A stretch of DNA of 64,000 bases from Paenibacillus_AA sp045062745 (GCF_045062745.1 NZ_JBJGED010000019.1:91667-155666); one strand, 5' to 3'; shown: positions 8,700 to 17,192, numbered from the stretch's first letter. Notes: generated by a model from the letters alone, not told the origin. Numbers and translations are program-made.

Positions 8700-8848
8700 G
8701 TGGTGCAGCCACTAACGATGGGTTACGAGAGAGAAGCAAGAACTAGGGATAGGCATGAGGCGCTGGTTGCGGACCTGGAAGGTCGTCCGCAGGGGGTGTC
8801 TTCCCCCGCAGAAAACCGGGTTATTACAACCCGGTTTTCCGTTTCTTC
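8700..8848 (+). ncRNA. Candidate structured RNA ending in a strong hairpin
   Basis: No credible ORF crosses here. Three successive hairpins are visible: TGCGGAC...GTCCGCA (about 8768-8793), GGGGG-TGTCTT-CCCCC (about 8795-8810) and a 12-bp perfect stem GAAAACCGGGTT/AACCCGGTTTTC (8812-8840), followed by a moderately T-rich stretch. The array resembles a small RNA or a leader with terminator. I could not match it to a known riboswitch class. Confidence 0.4.
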
Positions 8849-8959
8849 CCACCGTGTGTCTCAGGAATGCAATAGAGTTGCAAGAAAAATAGGAAAAAAG
8901 AACGATGCTTTCATAGAGATGATCCTTTATGCTTGGGTAAGCATCTATAGAAAATCGAC

Positions 8960-9078
8960 AAACTTCGAACAATCTCGAACCGGCAAACCTGGCGAAAGCC
9001 AGCGTCGCAAAGCTACAGGGGCTACTGCCAGTACTTGGGCAACGCCAGCCAGCTACCGAAAGAGGGTTGAAGTTTTTT
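8960..9078 (+). ncRNA. Cyclic di-GMP-I (GEMM-I) riboswitch
   Basis: The aptamer core shows the GEMM-I signature: CCGGCAAACC, then the CTGGC-GAAA-GCCAG hairpin with a GNRA tetraloop (8989-9002), then CGCAAAGC (9006-9013), and an 3' arm with GCCAGCCAGCTACCG (9044-9058) matching the conserved ...GGCTACCG end. Outside the core, AAACTTC (8960-8966) can pair with GAAGTTT (9069-9075), which leads directly into a T-tract (9073-9078). The gene controlled would be the 96-residue protein at 9139. Core identity is from pattern memory; on/off direction is inferred. Confidence 0.85.
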
Positions 9079-9138
9079 ATTTTCATACCTCCATCGGACC
9101 GATCAGTTTCCAAATCACAGCTAAGGAGAGGATAACCC

Positions 9139-9429
9139 GTGAACGGCACTTCATTCGCGGCGGAGCAAGGATTTTATTTCAAAGTGGGCGGCGATTTCTT
9201 CGGCATGTACCAGACGTCCGAAGGCCCGAAGCTGTTTTTCAACAGAGACAAGTACAAACTAAGCGACAACTGCTGGGATGTAGAGCTCGTCATCGGTCGC
9301 GACAACAGCCTGTTCACGTTTTATTGGAAGGGCGAGGTCAAGATCTCGTTCCGATGTCCCGGGCATTATGCCAAGTTCTTAACATGGTTCCACCTGCTGC
9401 TGGGCAAGACGAATCCGCAATGGGCTTAA
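9139..9429 (+). CDS. Unknown 96-residue protein behind a c-di-GMP riboswitch
   Basis: The start is GTG 9139, with AAGGAGAG six to nine bases upstream. The protein has no signal peptide or membrane helix and is rich in aromatic residues (YFKVGGDFFGMYQ, CWDVELVIG, FTFYWKGEVKISF, FLTWFHLLLG). The alternation suggests a compact beta-sheet domain. Family not recognised. Because the leader holds a c-di-GMP aptamer, the product probably acts in motility, biofilm, surface or sporulation switching; that is inference from the leader only. Confidence 0.8.
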   Translation: MNGTSFAAEQGFYFKVGGDFFGMYQTSEGPKLFFNRDKYKLSDNCWDVELVIGRDNSLFTFYWKGEVKISFRCPGHYAKFLTWFHLLLGKTNPQWA

Positions 9430-9633
9430 TTGCGCGACGGGCGTTCGTCCGCTGCATACATAGCGCCGACTATTTGCCAGGCATGGCAAAGGGGGCGCTT
9501 TTTTGTTTAGGCTTGGACTTGGCACTCGCGATCTTTCGCACGCCTCTATTTTGCTATACAATGAAGGAAGATCATGGAGTTCGGCGGTTTGGGCAGAATG
9601 GCTAATACGGATCTTGAGAAGGAGCGGATCGCG

Positions 9634-10977
9634 GTGGGGGTCATGAGCAAATGGAGGAAGAAGTCGTTTGGTAAAAAGCTGGCGGCCTTGCATAGTTGGA
9701 ACGCCTGGCTGGTGCTGCTGCTTGCGGTGACCGGGATCGTGCTGTTCATCCCGTCGTTGCGCGGGGTGTTGGGCGAGGGGCGCGTATGGACGAAGCACAT
9801 CCATATTTGGTTGGGAGTAGCTTCCACCATCGTCGTCGTGCTGTATCTCCCGCGCATGGTTCGCCACATTCGCCAGCTGAAGGGGAAGCCGGAGCAGCAA
9901 TGGAACTTGGGTATCGTACTCGTCCTGCTCGTCGGTTGGATCGTGTCCGGGATCGTGCTGTGGCAGTTCAAGCGGCTGCCGCCCCTGTGGAGCAACGCCG
10001 CGCTCGGCGCCCACGACTTGTTCACGTGGGTCGGGGTACCGTACGCGCTGTACCATTCCGTCTCCCGCAGCCGCTGGCTGAAGATGAAGCGCCCGGGAGC
10101 CGTGCTTCAGCGCGATGCGGAGATCGAGAGGGCGCGCGAAGGTTCGGGCCCCGGGAGGGGGGACATTGCCGCGGCGGCCACAGGGAGGACATGGACCGCC
10201 ACGCCACGCTCCGTAACCGATCGGGTGCGGGACGTCTTGTACACCCGCAGATCGTTCATCCGCTGGGGGTTCGCCGGCCTCTTGGTCGTGCTGGTGGGAC
10301 CTAAGTTCGTGCGATGGCTGTTCGGCAGCGGAGGCGGGACCGTCAATCTGGCCGACCTCGAGCCTCAGTGGAACGGCAATCAGATGGTGCCGGACCCGCA
10401 GCCGCTCCCGGATTCAATCGTGCCGGTGGGCGGCGGGAGCAAGGGCGAGTACCGCATTTATACCGTCACTCCGCTCCCGACATTCACGTCAGAGAACTGG
10501 TATTTCAAGATTACCGGGCTGGTCGACCGGCCGCAGGAATGGAACTGGAGCCAGTTCATCGAGCTCGGCCGAACGGTGCAAGTGAGCGACTTCCACTGCG
10601 TGACCGGCTGGTCGGTGTATAAGAATACATGGGAAGGCATCAAACTGACGAAGCTGCTGGAGATGGCCGGCGTCAAGCCCTCGGCCAAGTACGTCAAGTT
10701 CTACTCCGGCGACGGCGTCTACACCGATGCGTTGACACTCGCGCAGGCGTCGTTGGACGACGTGATGGTCGCGGTCTTGCTCGACGGCAAGCCGATCCCG
10801 CGGGAGCTCGGCGGACCGGTACGGCTCATCGTGCCGAAGATGTACGCCTACAAGTCGGTCAAGTGGCTGGAGCATATCGAGCTCATCGCCGAAGACCATA
10901 TCGGCTACTGGGAAGTGCGCGGGTACGACGTCGATGCGTGGGTCCCCGGGCTGAAGCCCAAGCAGAGCAATTTGTAA
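9634..10977 (+). CDS. Membrane-anchored molybdopterin oxidoreductase (sulfite oxidase family)
   Basis: An N-terminal membrane part has four helices with histidines suited to haem b (LHSWNAWL, KHIHIWLG, HDLFTW, LYHSVS). A linker and a fifth hydrophobic segment (RWGFAGLLVVLVGPKFVRWLF) lead to a molybdopterin domain of the sulfite oxidase/YedY type. The molybdenum-ligand Cys lies in DFHCVTGWS (codon near 10596), and VRLIVPKMYAYKSVKWL is typical of the family. The C-terminal dimerisation domain of true sulfite oxidases is absent. Fusion of a cytochrome b-like module suggests electron exchange with quinone. Start is uncertain: GTG 9634 has AAGGAG nine bases upstream; ATG 9574 or 9643 are alternatives. 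Substrate unknown. Confidence 0.85.
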   Translation: MGVMSKWRKKSFGKKLAALHSWNAWLVLLLAVTGIVLFIPSLRGVLGEGRVWTKHIHIWLGVASTIVVVLYLPRMVRHIRQLKGKPEQQWNLGIVLVLLVGWIVSGIVLWQFKRLPPLWSNAALGAHDLFTWVGVPYALYHSVSRSRWLKMKRPGAVLQRDAEIERAREGSGPGRGDIAAAATGRTWTATPRSVTDRVRDVLYTRRSFIRWGFAGLLVVLVGPKFVRWLFGSGGGTVNLADLEPQWNGNQMVPDPQPLPDSIVPVGGGSKGEYRIYTVTPLPTFTSENWYFKITGLVDRPQEWNWSQFIELGRTVQVSDFHCVTGWSVYKNTWEGIKLTKLLEMAGVKPSAKYVKFYSGDGVYTDALTLAQASLDDVMVAVLLDGKPIPRELGGPVRLIVPKMYAYKSVKWLEHIELIAEDHIGYWEVRGYDVDAWVPGLKPKQSNL

Positions 10978-11012
10978 TACGCCAATCGTATATAAAGGAG
11001 TCGCACTAAAAC

Positions 11013-11930
11013 ATGACAGCCAGATGGAGCATAGACGAACCGTTCTACATTCACGATACGAGCGAGCGTACCTTAGTGGGCGACGTCCTTTATCCGTTCG
11101 CCTACGATGAGCTCATGTGCCGCCGTGTGGGAGAGGGAGCCGCTCCGCTCGTCCATGTGTGGCGGCATGAGAAGGCGCTCGTGCTCGGCTTGCGGGACCG
11201 CCGCTTGCCGATGGCCGAGCTCGGCATGAGCTGGCTCAGCTCCCAAGGGTACCAGGTAGGCGTCCGCAGCTCCGGGGGAGCGGCGGTTCCGCTCGACCCC
11301 GGCGTGATCAACATCTCGCTCATTCTGCCTGTCGGGGAAGGCAAACCGGACTTTCGCGCCGGGTTCGCGGAGATGCGCGATCTGATCGCCGAGACGCTGC
11401 AGCGGTTCGGCGTCGACATTCAGACCGGCGAGGTGAAGGGCTCTTACTGTCCCGGCGACTTCGATCTGTCGATCGACGGCCGGAAATTCTGCGGCATCTC
11501 CCAGCGCCGGCAAAACAAAGCGTATGCCGTCCAAGCGTTCGTCGTCGTGGAAGGTCACGCCGAACGCCGCGCCCAGATGGTGCGGATGTTCTACGAGATG
11601 GCTACGGGCGAAGAGAACAATGAGCGGGACGGCTGGCTGGAGCCGCAAGACGGAGCGGCAGCGGCGGTGGGGGTAGAGCCAGACAGCGAGCGTGAAGCAG
11701 AGGAGAGCAGCAGGGGCGCGTTGCTGTCTTACCCGATCATCCGTCCGGGGACGATGGGCAGCCTAGTCAGTTTGGCCGGCGGGAAGGGCATTACGATGCG
11801 GACTTTCACGCTGGCGCTCCGTCAGACGCTCCAGCAGCGGGGAGGGCGGCTGGAGCGTCATTCGGCGCTGCCGAGCATGGACGAGCTGCAGCGGAAGGCC
11901 GCGGAGCTGAAACAGCGGTATGGCGGGTAA
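11013..11930 (+). CDS. lipL: Octanoyl-[GcvH]:protein N-octanoyltransferase
   Basis: 305 residues of the LplA/LipB fold. It has the LipL signature: SYCPGDFDLS with nucleophile Cys146 and IDGRKFCGISQRR with Lys158; the 12-residue spacing equals that of Cys150 and Lys162 in B. subtilis LipL. The substrate loop RSSGGAAVPLD is present. LipL moves octanoyl groups from GcvH to E2 subunits by amidotransfer before LipA adds sulfur. A low-complexity Glu-rich insert lies at about 205-240. The pyruvate dehydrogenase operon 3 kb downstream holds its likely target E2. RBS AAAGGAG upstream. Confidence 0.9.
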   Translation: MTARWSIDEPFYIHDTSERTLVGDVLYPFAYDELMCRRVGEGAAPLVHVWRHEKALVLGLRDRRLPMAELGMSWLSSQGYQVGVRSSGGAAVPLDPGVINISLILPVGEGKPDFRAGFAEMRDLIAETLQRFGVDIQTGEVKGSYCPGDFDLSIDGRKFCGISQRRQNKAYAVQAFVVVEGHAERRAQMVRMFYEMATGEENNERDGWLEPQDGAAAAVGVEPDSEREAEESSRGALLSYPIIRPGTMGSLVSLAGGKGITMRTFTLALRQTLQQRGGRLERHSALPSMDELQRKAAELKQRYGG

Positions 11931-11968
11931 TGGGTAACGGGTAAGGTGTAGTGGGTAGAAGAAAACAG

Positions 11969-12613
11969 TTATTTGGGAGTGCCGTTCTTTCCTTTCGGGG
12001 AAGGGGCGGCATTTCTGTTGATGGTAACCGCGGTGCGGGGACGATAATGAATCAGTTTGATCAATTGGTCCTGCATGTAAGAGGGCGGAACCTTAAACCC
12101 GCTCTCGATCCAATGGAACACGAGACCGAGCAGGGCATGGATCGTGTAGACGGCCATCAGCTCCTGATCGATCTCGCTGTTCGTATATTCCAGATCCTCC
12201 ATGGCGATTTGCTTCAAAGCCACCAGCATGCGTTCCCGGACATTCGGAAGGACGTCGCTCTTGAATAGAATTTGATACACAGCCGCATGCTGATAAAAAT
12301 GCTCAAAGATGAGAATGGAATTGGCCCCCAGCTCGTCAATATGGAAAATCTCCACATTCTCATAAGGGGCCCGATACGAACGCAGCATGTCCTCGATCAG
12401 CTCCGAGATGATGTCGTCGAGCAGAGCTTTTTTGCTGTCGTAATGCGAGTAGAACGTGCCGCGGTTGTAATTGGCGCGCTCCACGATTTCGGTAATGGAG
12501 ATCGACCCGAAGTCTTGTTCCGTCATTAGCTCCAATAATGAAGCTCGGAGCGCTTCTTTGCTGCGCACGACGCGCCGGTCCGATTTTTTGTCCGCTGCCG
12601 CCATTTCCACCAT
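11969..12613 (-). CDS. TetR-family transcriptional regulator
   Basis: 214 residues. The N-terminal TetR helix-turn-helix is at about 15-62 (SKEALRASLLELM, ISITEIVERANYNRGTFYSHYDSKKALL), followed by an all-helical ligand domain (TetR_C type) and a basic tail. It is divergent from the SDR gene at 12796, and the shared intergenic region has an inverted repeat at 12719-12748, so it probably represses that gene. Start could be 12613 or the ATG nine bases later; no strong RBS discriminates. Confidence 0.88.
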   Translation of the reverse strand: MVEMAAADKKSDRRVVRSKEALRASLLELMTEQDFGSISITEIVERANYNRGTFYSHYDSKKALLDDIISELIEDMLRSYRAPYENVEIFHIDELGANSILIFEHFYQHAAVYQILFKSDVLPNVRERMLVALKQIAMEDLEYTNSEIDQELMAVYTIHALLGLVFHWIESGFKVPPSYMQDQLIKLIHYRPRTAVTINRNAAPSPKGKNGTPK

Positions 12614-12683
12614 TCCCTACATTTGTTATTGAACAAAAGGACTCCGAATGTACGTTACCTTACAAAACGAACTTTTTTACTGA

Positions 12684-12748
12684 TTGTGCGCCTTATTCGA
12701 TTTTTATTATACTCGAATCAACAGGTGTTAAGAAATATACATCTGTTG
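12684..12748 (+). promoter_or_regulatory. SDR promoter with operator-like inverted repeat
   Basis: A possible promoter is TTGTGC (12684-12689), 18-bp spacer and TATACT (12708-12713). Just after the -10 lies an inverted repeat: CAACAG-g-TGT (12719-12728) mirrored by ACA-t-CTGTTG (12739-12748). A second short repeat, ATTCGA/TCGAAT, encloses the -10. The position fits a TetR operator. Confidence 0.5.
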
Positions 12749-12795
12749 AAAAAAACAGTCTTTGGGAAATACAAATAGATAGGGAGGATGGCAAC

Positions 12796-13554
12796 ATGAG
12801 ATTGGCTGGGAAAGTGGCGGTAGTCACAGGTGCGGCTTCCGGGATGGGCAAGGCGATAGCGGAATTGTTCGCGGCGGAAGGCGCGAAGGTGGTCGTCTCC
12901 GATCTTCGAGTCGAAGCGGCCCAAACTGTTGTCACCGGGATCGAGTCCAAGGGCGGCACGGCGATCGCGCTGGCGGCCAACGTGGCCGTCGAAGCCGACG
13001 TGCAGCAAATGATCGATACGGCTGTGGAGAAGTTCGGCAAGCTGGATATCCTGGTGAACAATGCCGGCATTATGGACAACTTCGTTCCGGCGGCCGAATT
13101 GACCGATGAGCTCTGGGAGCGAGTCATCGCGATTAATACGACCGGTCCGATGCGGACCATCCGGAAGGCGCTCCCTCTCTTCCTCGAGCAGGAGAGCGGC
13201 GTTATCATCAACATCGCTTCCGTAGGGGGCTTGTACGGATCCAGAGCGGGCGCGGCCTACACGGCGTCCAAGCATGCGGTCGTCGGGCTTACGAAAAATG
13301 TCGGGTTCCAATATGCGAACAAGGGCATCCGCTGCAACGCGATTGCACCCGGCGGCGTGAACACCAATATCGGGACGACGATGAATGCCCCGAACCCGTT
13401 CGGCATGGAGCGGGCGATGGCGGGAGCGGCCATGAACCCGCGTTCCGGCGAGCCGGAGGAAATCGCCAAGGTGGCGCTCTTCCTCGCGTCGGACGAAGCC
13501 GGCTTCGTGAACGGTACGGTCGTCACCGCCGATGCGGGTTGGACGGCTTATTAA
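12796..13554 (+). CDS. Short-chain dehydrogenase/reductase
   Basis: 252 residues of the classical SDR type. The cofactor motif is TGAASGMG near 11-18, NNAG is near 88, and the catalytic region has Ser in NIASVGG and Y-T-A-S-K. The family end motif FVNGTVVTADAGW is intact. It is an NAD(P)H oxidoreductase of unknown substrate. ATG 12796 is chosen because AGGGAGGAT precedes it; the ORF stays open upstream but without an RBS. Divergent TetR suggests inducible expression. Terminator at 13569-13602. Confidence 0.9.
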   Translation: MRLAGKVAVVTGAASGMGKAIAELFAAEGAKVVVSDLRVEAAQTVVTGIESKGGTAIALAANVAVEADVQQMIDTAVEKFGKLDILVNNAGIMDNFVPAAELTDELWERVIAINTTGPMRTIRKALPLFLEQESGVIINIASVGGLYGSRAGAAYTASKHAVVGLTKNVGFQYANKGIRCNAIAPGGVNTNIGTTMNAPNPFGMERAMAGAAMNPRSGEPEEIAKVALFLASDEAGFVNGTVVTADAGWTAY

Positions 13555-13568
13555 GATAGAATGCAATA

Positions 13569-13602
13569 AAACTCTGGAGCGAACGCGCTCCAGAGTTTTT
13601 TG
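13569..13602 (+). terminator. Intrinsic terminator after SDR gene
   Basis: An 11-bp stem ACTCTGGAGCG/CGCTCCAGAGT followed by six T. Confidence 0.9.
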
Positions 13603-14106
13603 TTAAGCAAACGCGACGATTACCGTACTCTGGTTCGAATTTGCCCACTTGTAAGTTGATCGTCGGGGCGGGAGCGCGCTTTAGTTCGATTTTTGCCAAG
13701 TTGGAGCTATGATTACGAGCAATGATCCCGGATTGCCGCCAATTAAATAGGTGGATCGAAATAGATCGCGGCACAAGAAGACTTGCAGGACCAAAGTGGA
13801 TGCACGGCGTAAGCATGGACAACCATTAGATGAAAAAATGGCTGTTATTCTCGAAATCTTCGGTTTTTCCAACCGAATAAAAGAAAAATTTGCAGCTAAT
13901 CCATAAAGTCGGGCAGCAAATCGAATCTTTGGAATCATTAGCGGAAAATTTTTCATCTATTGCTTAGCTAGAAGGCCTTGATTTTCAATTAGAGGATCAT
14001 ATAGCTGCTATTTTTTCGGTCTACCCTCCTGCAGCCCCATCGAATTCGGGATCCTTGAAAAGCGAAGCGCGATCCGCAAGGATATCCTGAATAAGACCCT
14101 TCCGCC
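13603..14106. other. AT-rich gap with a decayed reading frame
   Basis: The stretch is visibly richer in A/T than its neighbours. On the plus strand (about 13750-14050) a frame gives plausible peptide (KMAVILEIFGFSNRIKEKF, then after a stop QQIESLESLAENFSSIA and EGLDFQLEDHIAAIFSVYPP). It is interrupted by at least two stops or shifts and lacks a start with RBS. It looks like a remnant of an acquired gene. Product not recognised. Confidence 0.4.
13955..14050 (+). pseudogene. Fragment within the AT-rich relic
   Basis: A short open frame (EGLDFQLEDHIAAIFSVYPP) with no start codon or RBS. It is in the frame that follows the last in-frame stop of the 13603-14106 remnant. Reported as a fragment only. 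Confidence 0.25.
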
Positions 14107-14835
14107 TCAGCCCAAAAAGTGCCTAAGCGCATCGGGCAGCGCGTTCTGCCAAAAGCCCCATAGGTGCTTGCCGTCCCGCTCCAGGTAAGTCAAACGACAC
14201 TGGCGCTCTTCGAGCAGCCGTCTCGCTGCCCGGTTGGCCGCCAGGAAATCGAACACACCCCGCGTCGTCTCCACAGACTCCTCCTGCAGCCCGATCAGCA
14301 TGTACAGCTCCAGCCAGCTCAAGTCCCCTTCCGCCTGAAGCCGCTCCTGCGTGCTCGCCAAGAATGCACCCGATAGTGACAGGACGCGCCGGAACAAGTC
14401 CGGATAGTCGAGCGCCAGGTGCAGCGACACCGTCCCGCCCAGCGAATCGCCGGCGAGCAGCCGGGCGTCCGCTCCCTGGCGGATCGGATAACGGTTCTCT
14501 ACATAAGGCAGCAGCTCCTTGGCGAAGAATTGGCAATATGCGGCGAATCGGGACCCTTCCGGGGCATATTCCTCCGTCCGCACCGCCTTGTCGACGTCGA
14601 CCGCGACGATCACGGCCGGCTCCATGCCGTCGTCTAGCACGAGCTTCGTCAGCTGAGTGACGATGCGCCCGAAGTTGATGAAGTCTTCGCCGTCCTGACA
14701 ATAAATGACCGGATACGTCAGCAGTTCGTTATAACCGGGGGGCAACGCGACCCGGATGACTCTCGGTTCACCCAAGTTCTCGGAGGGTATATGTTCTTTA
14801 ATAATGGTCCGCTTGTAGTAAGCCGTTTCATCCAT
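14107..14835 (-). CDS. Alpha/beta-hydrolase esterase (Fes/esterase D-like)
   Basis: 242 residues of the putative-esterase fold (enterochelin esterase/esterase D group). Features are an early PPGYNELLTYPVIYCQDGED segment, the nucleophile elbow AGDSLGG, and a final His in DGKHLWGFWQNAL. No signal peptide, so cytoplasmic. Substrate unknown; family members cleave siderophore or acyl esters. The start ATG has an AAGGAG site upstream on the minus strand. It is divergent from pdhA, 281 bp away. Confidence 0.85.
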   Translation of the reverse strand: MDETAYYKRTIIKEHIPSENLGEPRVIRVALPPGYNELLTYPVIYCQDGEDFINFGRIVTQLTKLVLDDGMEPAVIVAVDVDKAVRTEEYAPEGSRFAAYCQFFAKELLPYVENRYPIRQGADARLLAGDSLGGTVSLHLALDYPDLFRRVLSLSGAFLASTQERLQAEGDLSWLELYMLIGLQEESVETTRGVFDFLAANRAARRLLEERQCRLTYLERDGKHLWGFWQNALPDALRHFLG

Positions 14836-14999
14836 GGCGCACAGCTCCTTCGAAAGTCAGTTTCAGGGATTGAATTTTATCGTTTTGGCGCAAAATAATC
14901 GTTGTGTCGTGTAAAAACCATGTAAATCGCAGAAAGATGTCACTAGCTTTTTGAGTAGCTGTACTATATAATGAGAGTGCCTGTTATACTTGATAATTT

Positions 15000-15069
15000 C
15001 AAGAAACTCGCAAGTAATAAGTACAGTATCACACAGTTTCTTGGAACAGTTTATGTAATATACTATAAC
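15000..15069 (+). promoter_or_regulatory. Candidate pdh promoter with inverted repeat
   Basis: TTGGAA (15041-15046), 17-bp spacer, TATAAC (15064-15069). An inverted repeat CAAGAAACT (15000-15008) / AGTTTCTTG (15035-15043) reaches into the -35. Several other AT-rich -10-like stretches lie upstream, so the start point is uncertain. Confidence 0.45.
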
Positions 15070-15116
15070 AGTTTTAACGCGAGGCAGCAAACAATATCAG
15101 TTCGAGGTGATTCGAC

Positions 15117-16205
15117 ATGAGCCAATCTTTATCCGAAGTCCGCATCGACGACATTCAACCGCTATCGATTCTATCCGCCGACGGAACCGTTGTCGATCCA
15201 GACGCCGTTCCCCAGCTGAGCGACGAGCAATTGCGCGAGTTGATGCGCCGCATGGTATTCACCCGCGTATGGGACCAGCGCGCCGTCAGCTTAAACCGTC
15301 AAGGCCGCCTCGGCTTCTACGCGCCGGTGTCGGGGCAGGAAGCCACGATGATCGGGAGCGAGTTCGCTCTTGTGAAGGAAGACTGGGTATGTCCGGGATA
15401 CCGCGATATGCCGCAGATCGTATGGCATGGATTGCCGATGTACCAAGCGTTCCTGTACTCCCGCGGCCATCAGCATGGCGGTCAAGTGCCGGACGACGTG
15501 AATGTGCTTATGCCTCAAATCATCATCGGCGCTCAAATCGTGCAAGCTTCCGGAGTAGCGATGGGACTGAAGAAGCGCGGCAAGAAAAATGTGGTCATTA
15601 CTTACACCGGCGACGGCGGATCGTCCCAAGGCGATTTTTATGAAGGCATGAACTTCGCGGGCGCGTTCAACCTCCCCGTTATTTTTGTCGTGCAGAACAA
15701 CGGTTATGCGATCTCGACCCCTCGGGAGAAGCAATCCGCGGCCAAGACGATCGCCCAGAAGGGCGTGGCGGCGGGTATCCGCAGCGTTCAGGTAGACGGT
15801 ATGGACGTACTGGCGGTATACAAAGCCGTGCAGGAAGCGGCTGAACGCGGACGGAACGGCGAAGGGGCGACATTGATCGAAGCGATCACTTACCGGTTCG
15901 CGCCGCACTCGATGTCCGGCGACGACCCGACCAAATATCGGACCAAAGAAGAAGAATCGGAATGGTCGCAGCGCGATCCGCTCGTCCGGTTCCGCAAATA
16001 TCTGGAGAGCAAAGGGCTTTGGACGGAAGAAGAAGAGAACAAAGTCATGGAAGAAGCGAAGGAAACGGTAGCCGAGCAAATCAAGAAGGCCGAGTCGACC
16101 GAGAAAATGACCGTGCCGGGCTTGATTGACAGTATGTTCGAAACGCCGACACAGCAGCTGGAAGAGCAAAAAGCGGAGTACATCGCCGCGAAGGGGGACA
16201 AGTAA
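15117..16205 (+). CDS. pdhA: Pyruvate dehydrogenase E1 alpha subunit
   Basis: 362 residues. The thiamine diphosphate motif runs GDGGSSQGDFYEGMNFAG to NNGYAIST. The phosphorylation-loop region YRFAPHSMSGDDP and substrate motifs are typical of the branched alpha2beta2 E1. With PdhB it decarboxylates pyruvate and acetylates the lipoyl group of E2 in the cytoplasm. ATG 15117 follows CGAGGTGA. It is first of a four-gene operon; only three bases separate it from pdhB. Confidence 0.96.
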   Translation: MSQSLSEVRIDDIQPLSILSADGTVVDPDAVPQLSDEQLRELMRRMVFTRVWDQRAVSLNRQGRLGFYAPVSGQEATMIGSEFALVKEDWVCPGYRDMPQIVWHGLPMYQAFLYSRGHQHGGQVPDDVNVLMPQIIIGAQIVQASGVAMGLKKRGKKNVVITYTGDGGSSQGDFYEGMNFAGAFNLPVIFVVQNNGYAISTPREKQSAAKTIAQKGVAAGIRSVQVDGMDVLAVYKAVQEAAERGRNGEGATLIEAITYRFAPHSMSGDDPTKYRTKEEESEWSQRDPLVRFRKYLESKGLWTEEEENKVMEEAKETVAEQIKKAESTEKMTVPGLIDSMFETPTQQLEEQKAEYIAAKGDK

Positions 16206-16208
16206 GCC

Positions 16209-17192
16209 ATGGCACAAATGACGATGATTCAAGCGATCACGGACGCGATGCGCGTGGAGCTGGAGCGCGATCCGAACGTATTGATTTTCGGGGAAGACGT
16301 GGGGAACGTCGGCGGGGTGTTCCGGGCTACGGAAGGGCTGCAGAAGCAGTTCGGCGAAGACCGCGTATTCGATACGCCGCTCGCGGAATCCGGCATCGGC
16401 GGCCTAGCGATCGGGCTCGGCGTGACCGGCTTCCGTCCGGTAGCGGAGATCCAGTTCATCGGCTTCATGTTCGAGATGATGGACTCGATCGTGGCCCAAG
16501 CTTCCCGGATGCGCTATCGCTCCGGCGGCAAGTACAACAGCCCGATCACGTTCCGTACACCGTTCGGCGGCGGCGTGAAGGCCCCTGAGCTGCACTGCGA
16601 CAGCCTGGAAGGCTTGATGATCCAGACGCCGGGCATCAAAGTCGTCTGCCCTTCGAACCCTTACGATGCCAAGGGCTTGCTCATCTCGGCGATCCGCGAC
16701 AACGATCCGGTGTTCTTCATGGAGCACCTGAAGCTGTACCGCGCGTTCCGCGATGAAGTGCCGGAAGGCGAATACACGATTCCGCTCGGCAAAGCGAACG
16801 TCGTGCGCGAAGGCTCCGATGCGACGATCATTACGTACGGCGCGATGGTGCACACTTCGCTCAAGGCGGCGGAGGAGATCGAGAAGTCCCGCGGGGCGAA
16901 GATCGAAGTCATCGACCTGCGTACGCTGAGCCCGCTCGACATCGACACGATCGTCGCGTCGATCAAGAAGACGAACCGCGCCATCGTCGTGCAAGAAGCA
17001 CAGAAATCCGCCGGTGTAGCCGCGGAAGTGATTGCGCAGATCAACGAAAAAGCGATTCTGCACCTGGAAGCTCCGGTACTCCGGATCACCTCGCCGGATA
17101 CGGTCATGGGCTTCCCGCAGATCGAGGAAGAATGGCTGCCGAACCCGGCCCGCATCATCGCCGGTCTGAACAAGGTCCTCGATTTCAATTAA
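16209..17192 (+). CDS. pdhB: Pyruvate dehydrogenase E1 beta subunit
   Basis: 327 residues, full length for the family. The transketolase pyrimidine-binding domain carries the conserved Glu region (FGEDVGNVGGVFRATEGLQ, FDTPLAESGI), and the transketolase C domain has PSNPYDAKGLL and VVQEAQKSAG. It forms the heterotetramer with PdhA. A 119-bp gap to pdhC is longer than the other joints and might hold an internal promoter, though no clear -35/-10 pair is visible. Confidence 0.96.
   Translation: MAQMTMIQAITDAMRVELERDPNVLIFGEDVGNVGGVFRATEGLQKQFGEDRVFDTPLAESGIGGLAIGLGVTGFRPVAEIQFIGFMFEMMDSIVAQASRMRYRSGGKYNSPITFRTPFGGGVKAPELHCDSLEGLMIQTPGIKVVCPSNPYDAKGLLISAIRDNDPVFFMEHLKLYRAFRDEVPEGEYTIPLGKANVVREGSDATIITYGAMVHTSLKAAEEIEKSRGAKIEVIDLRTLSPLDIDTIVASIKKTNRAIVVQEAQKSAGVAAEVIAQINEKAILHLEAPVLRITSPDTVMGFPQIEEEWLPNPARIIAGLNKVLDFN

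Noticed and set aside
8607..9605. 332-residue plus-strand ORF across the riboswitch region
   Set aside because: It runs through hairpins, the aptamer and the start of two better-supported genes in another frame, and has no RBS or recognisable protein pattern.
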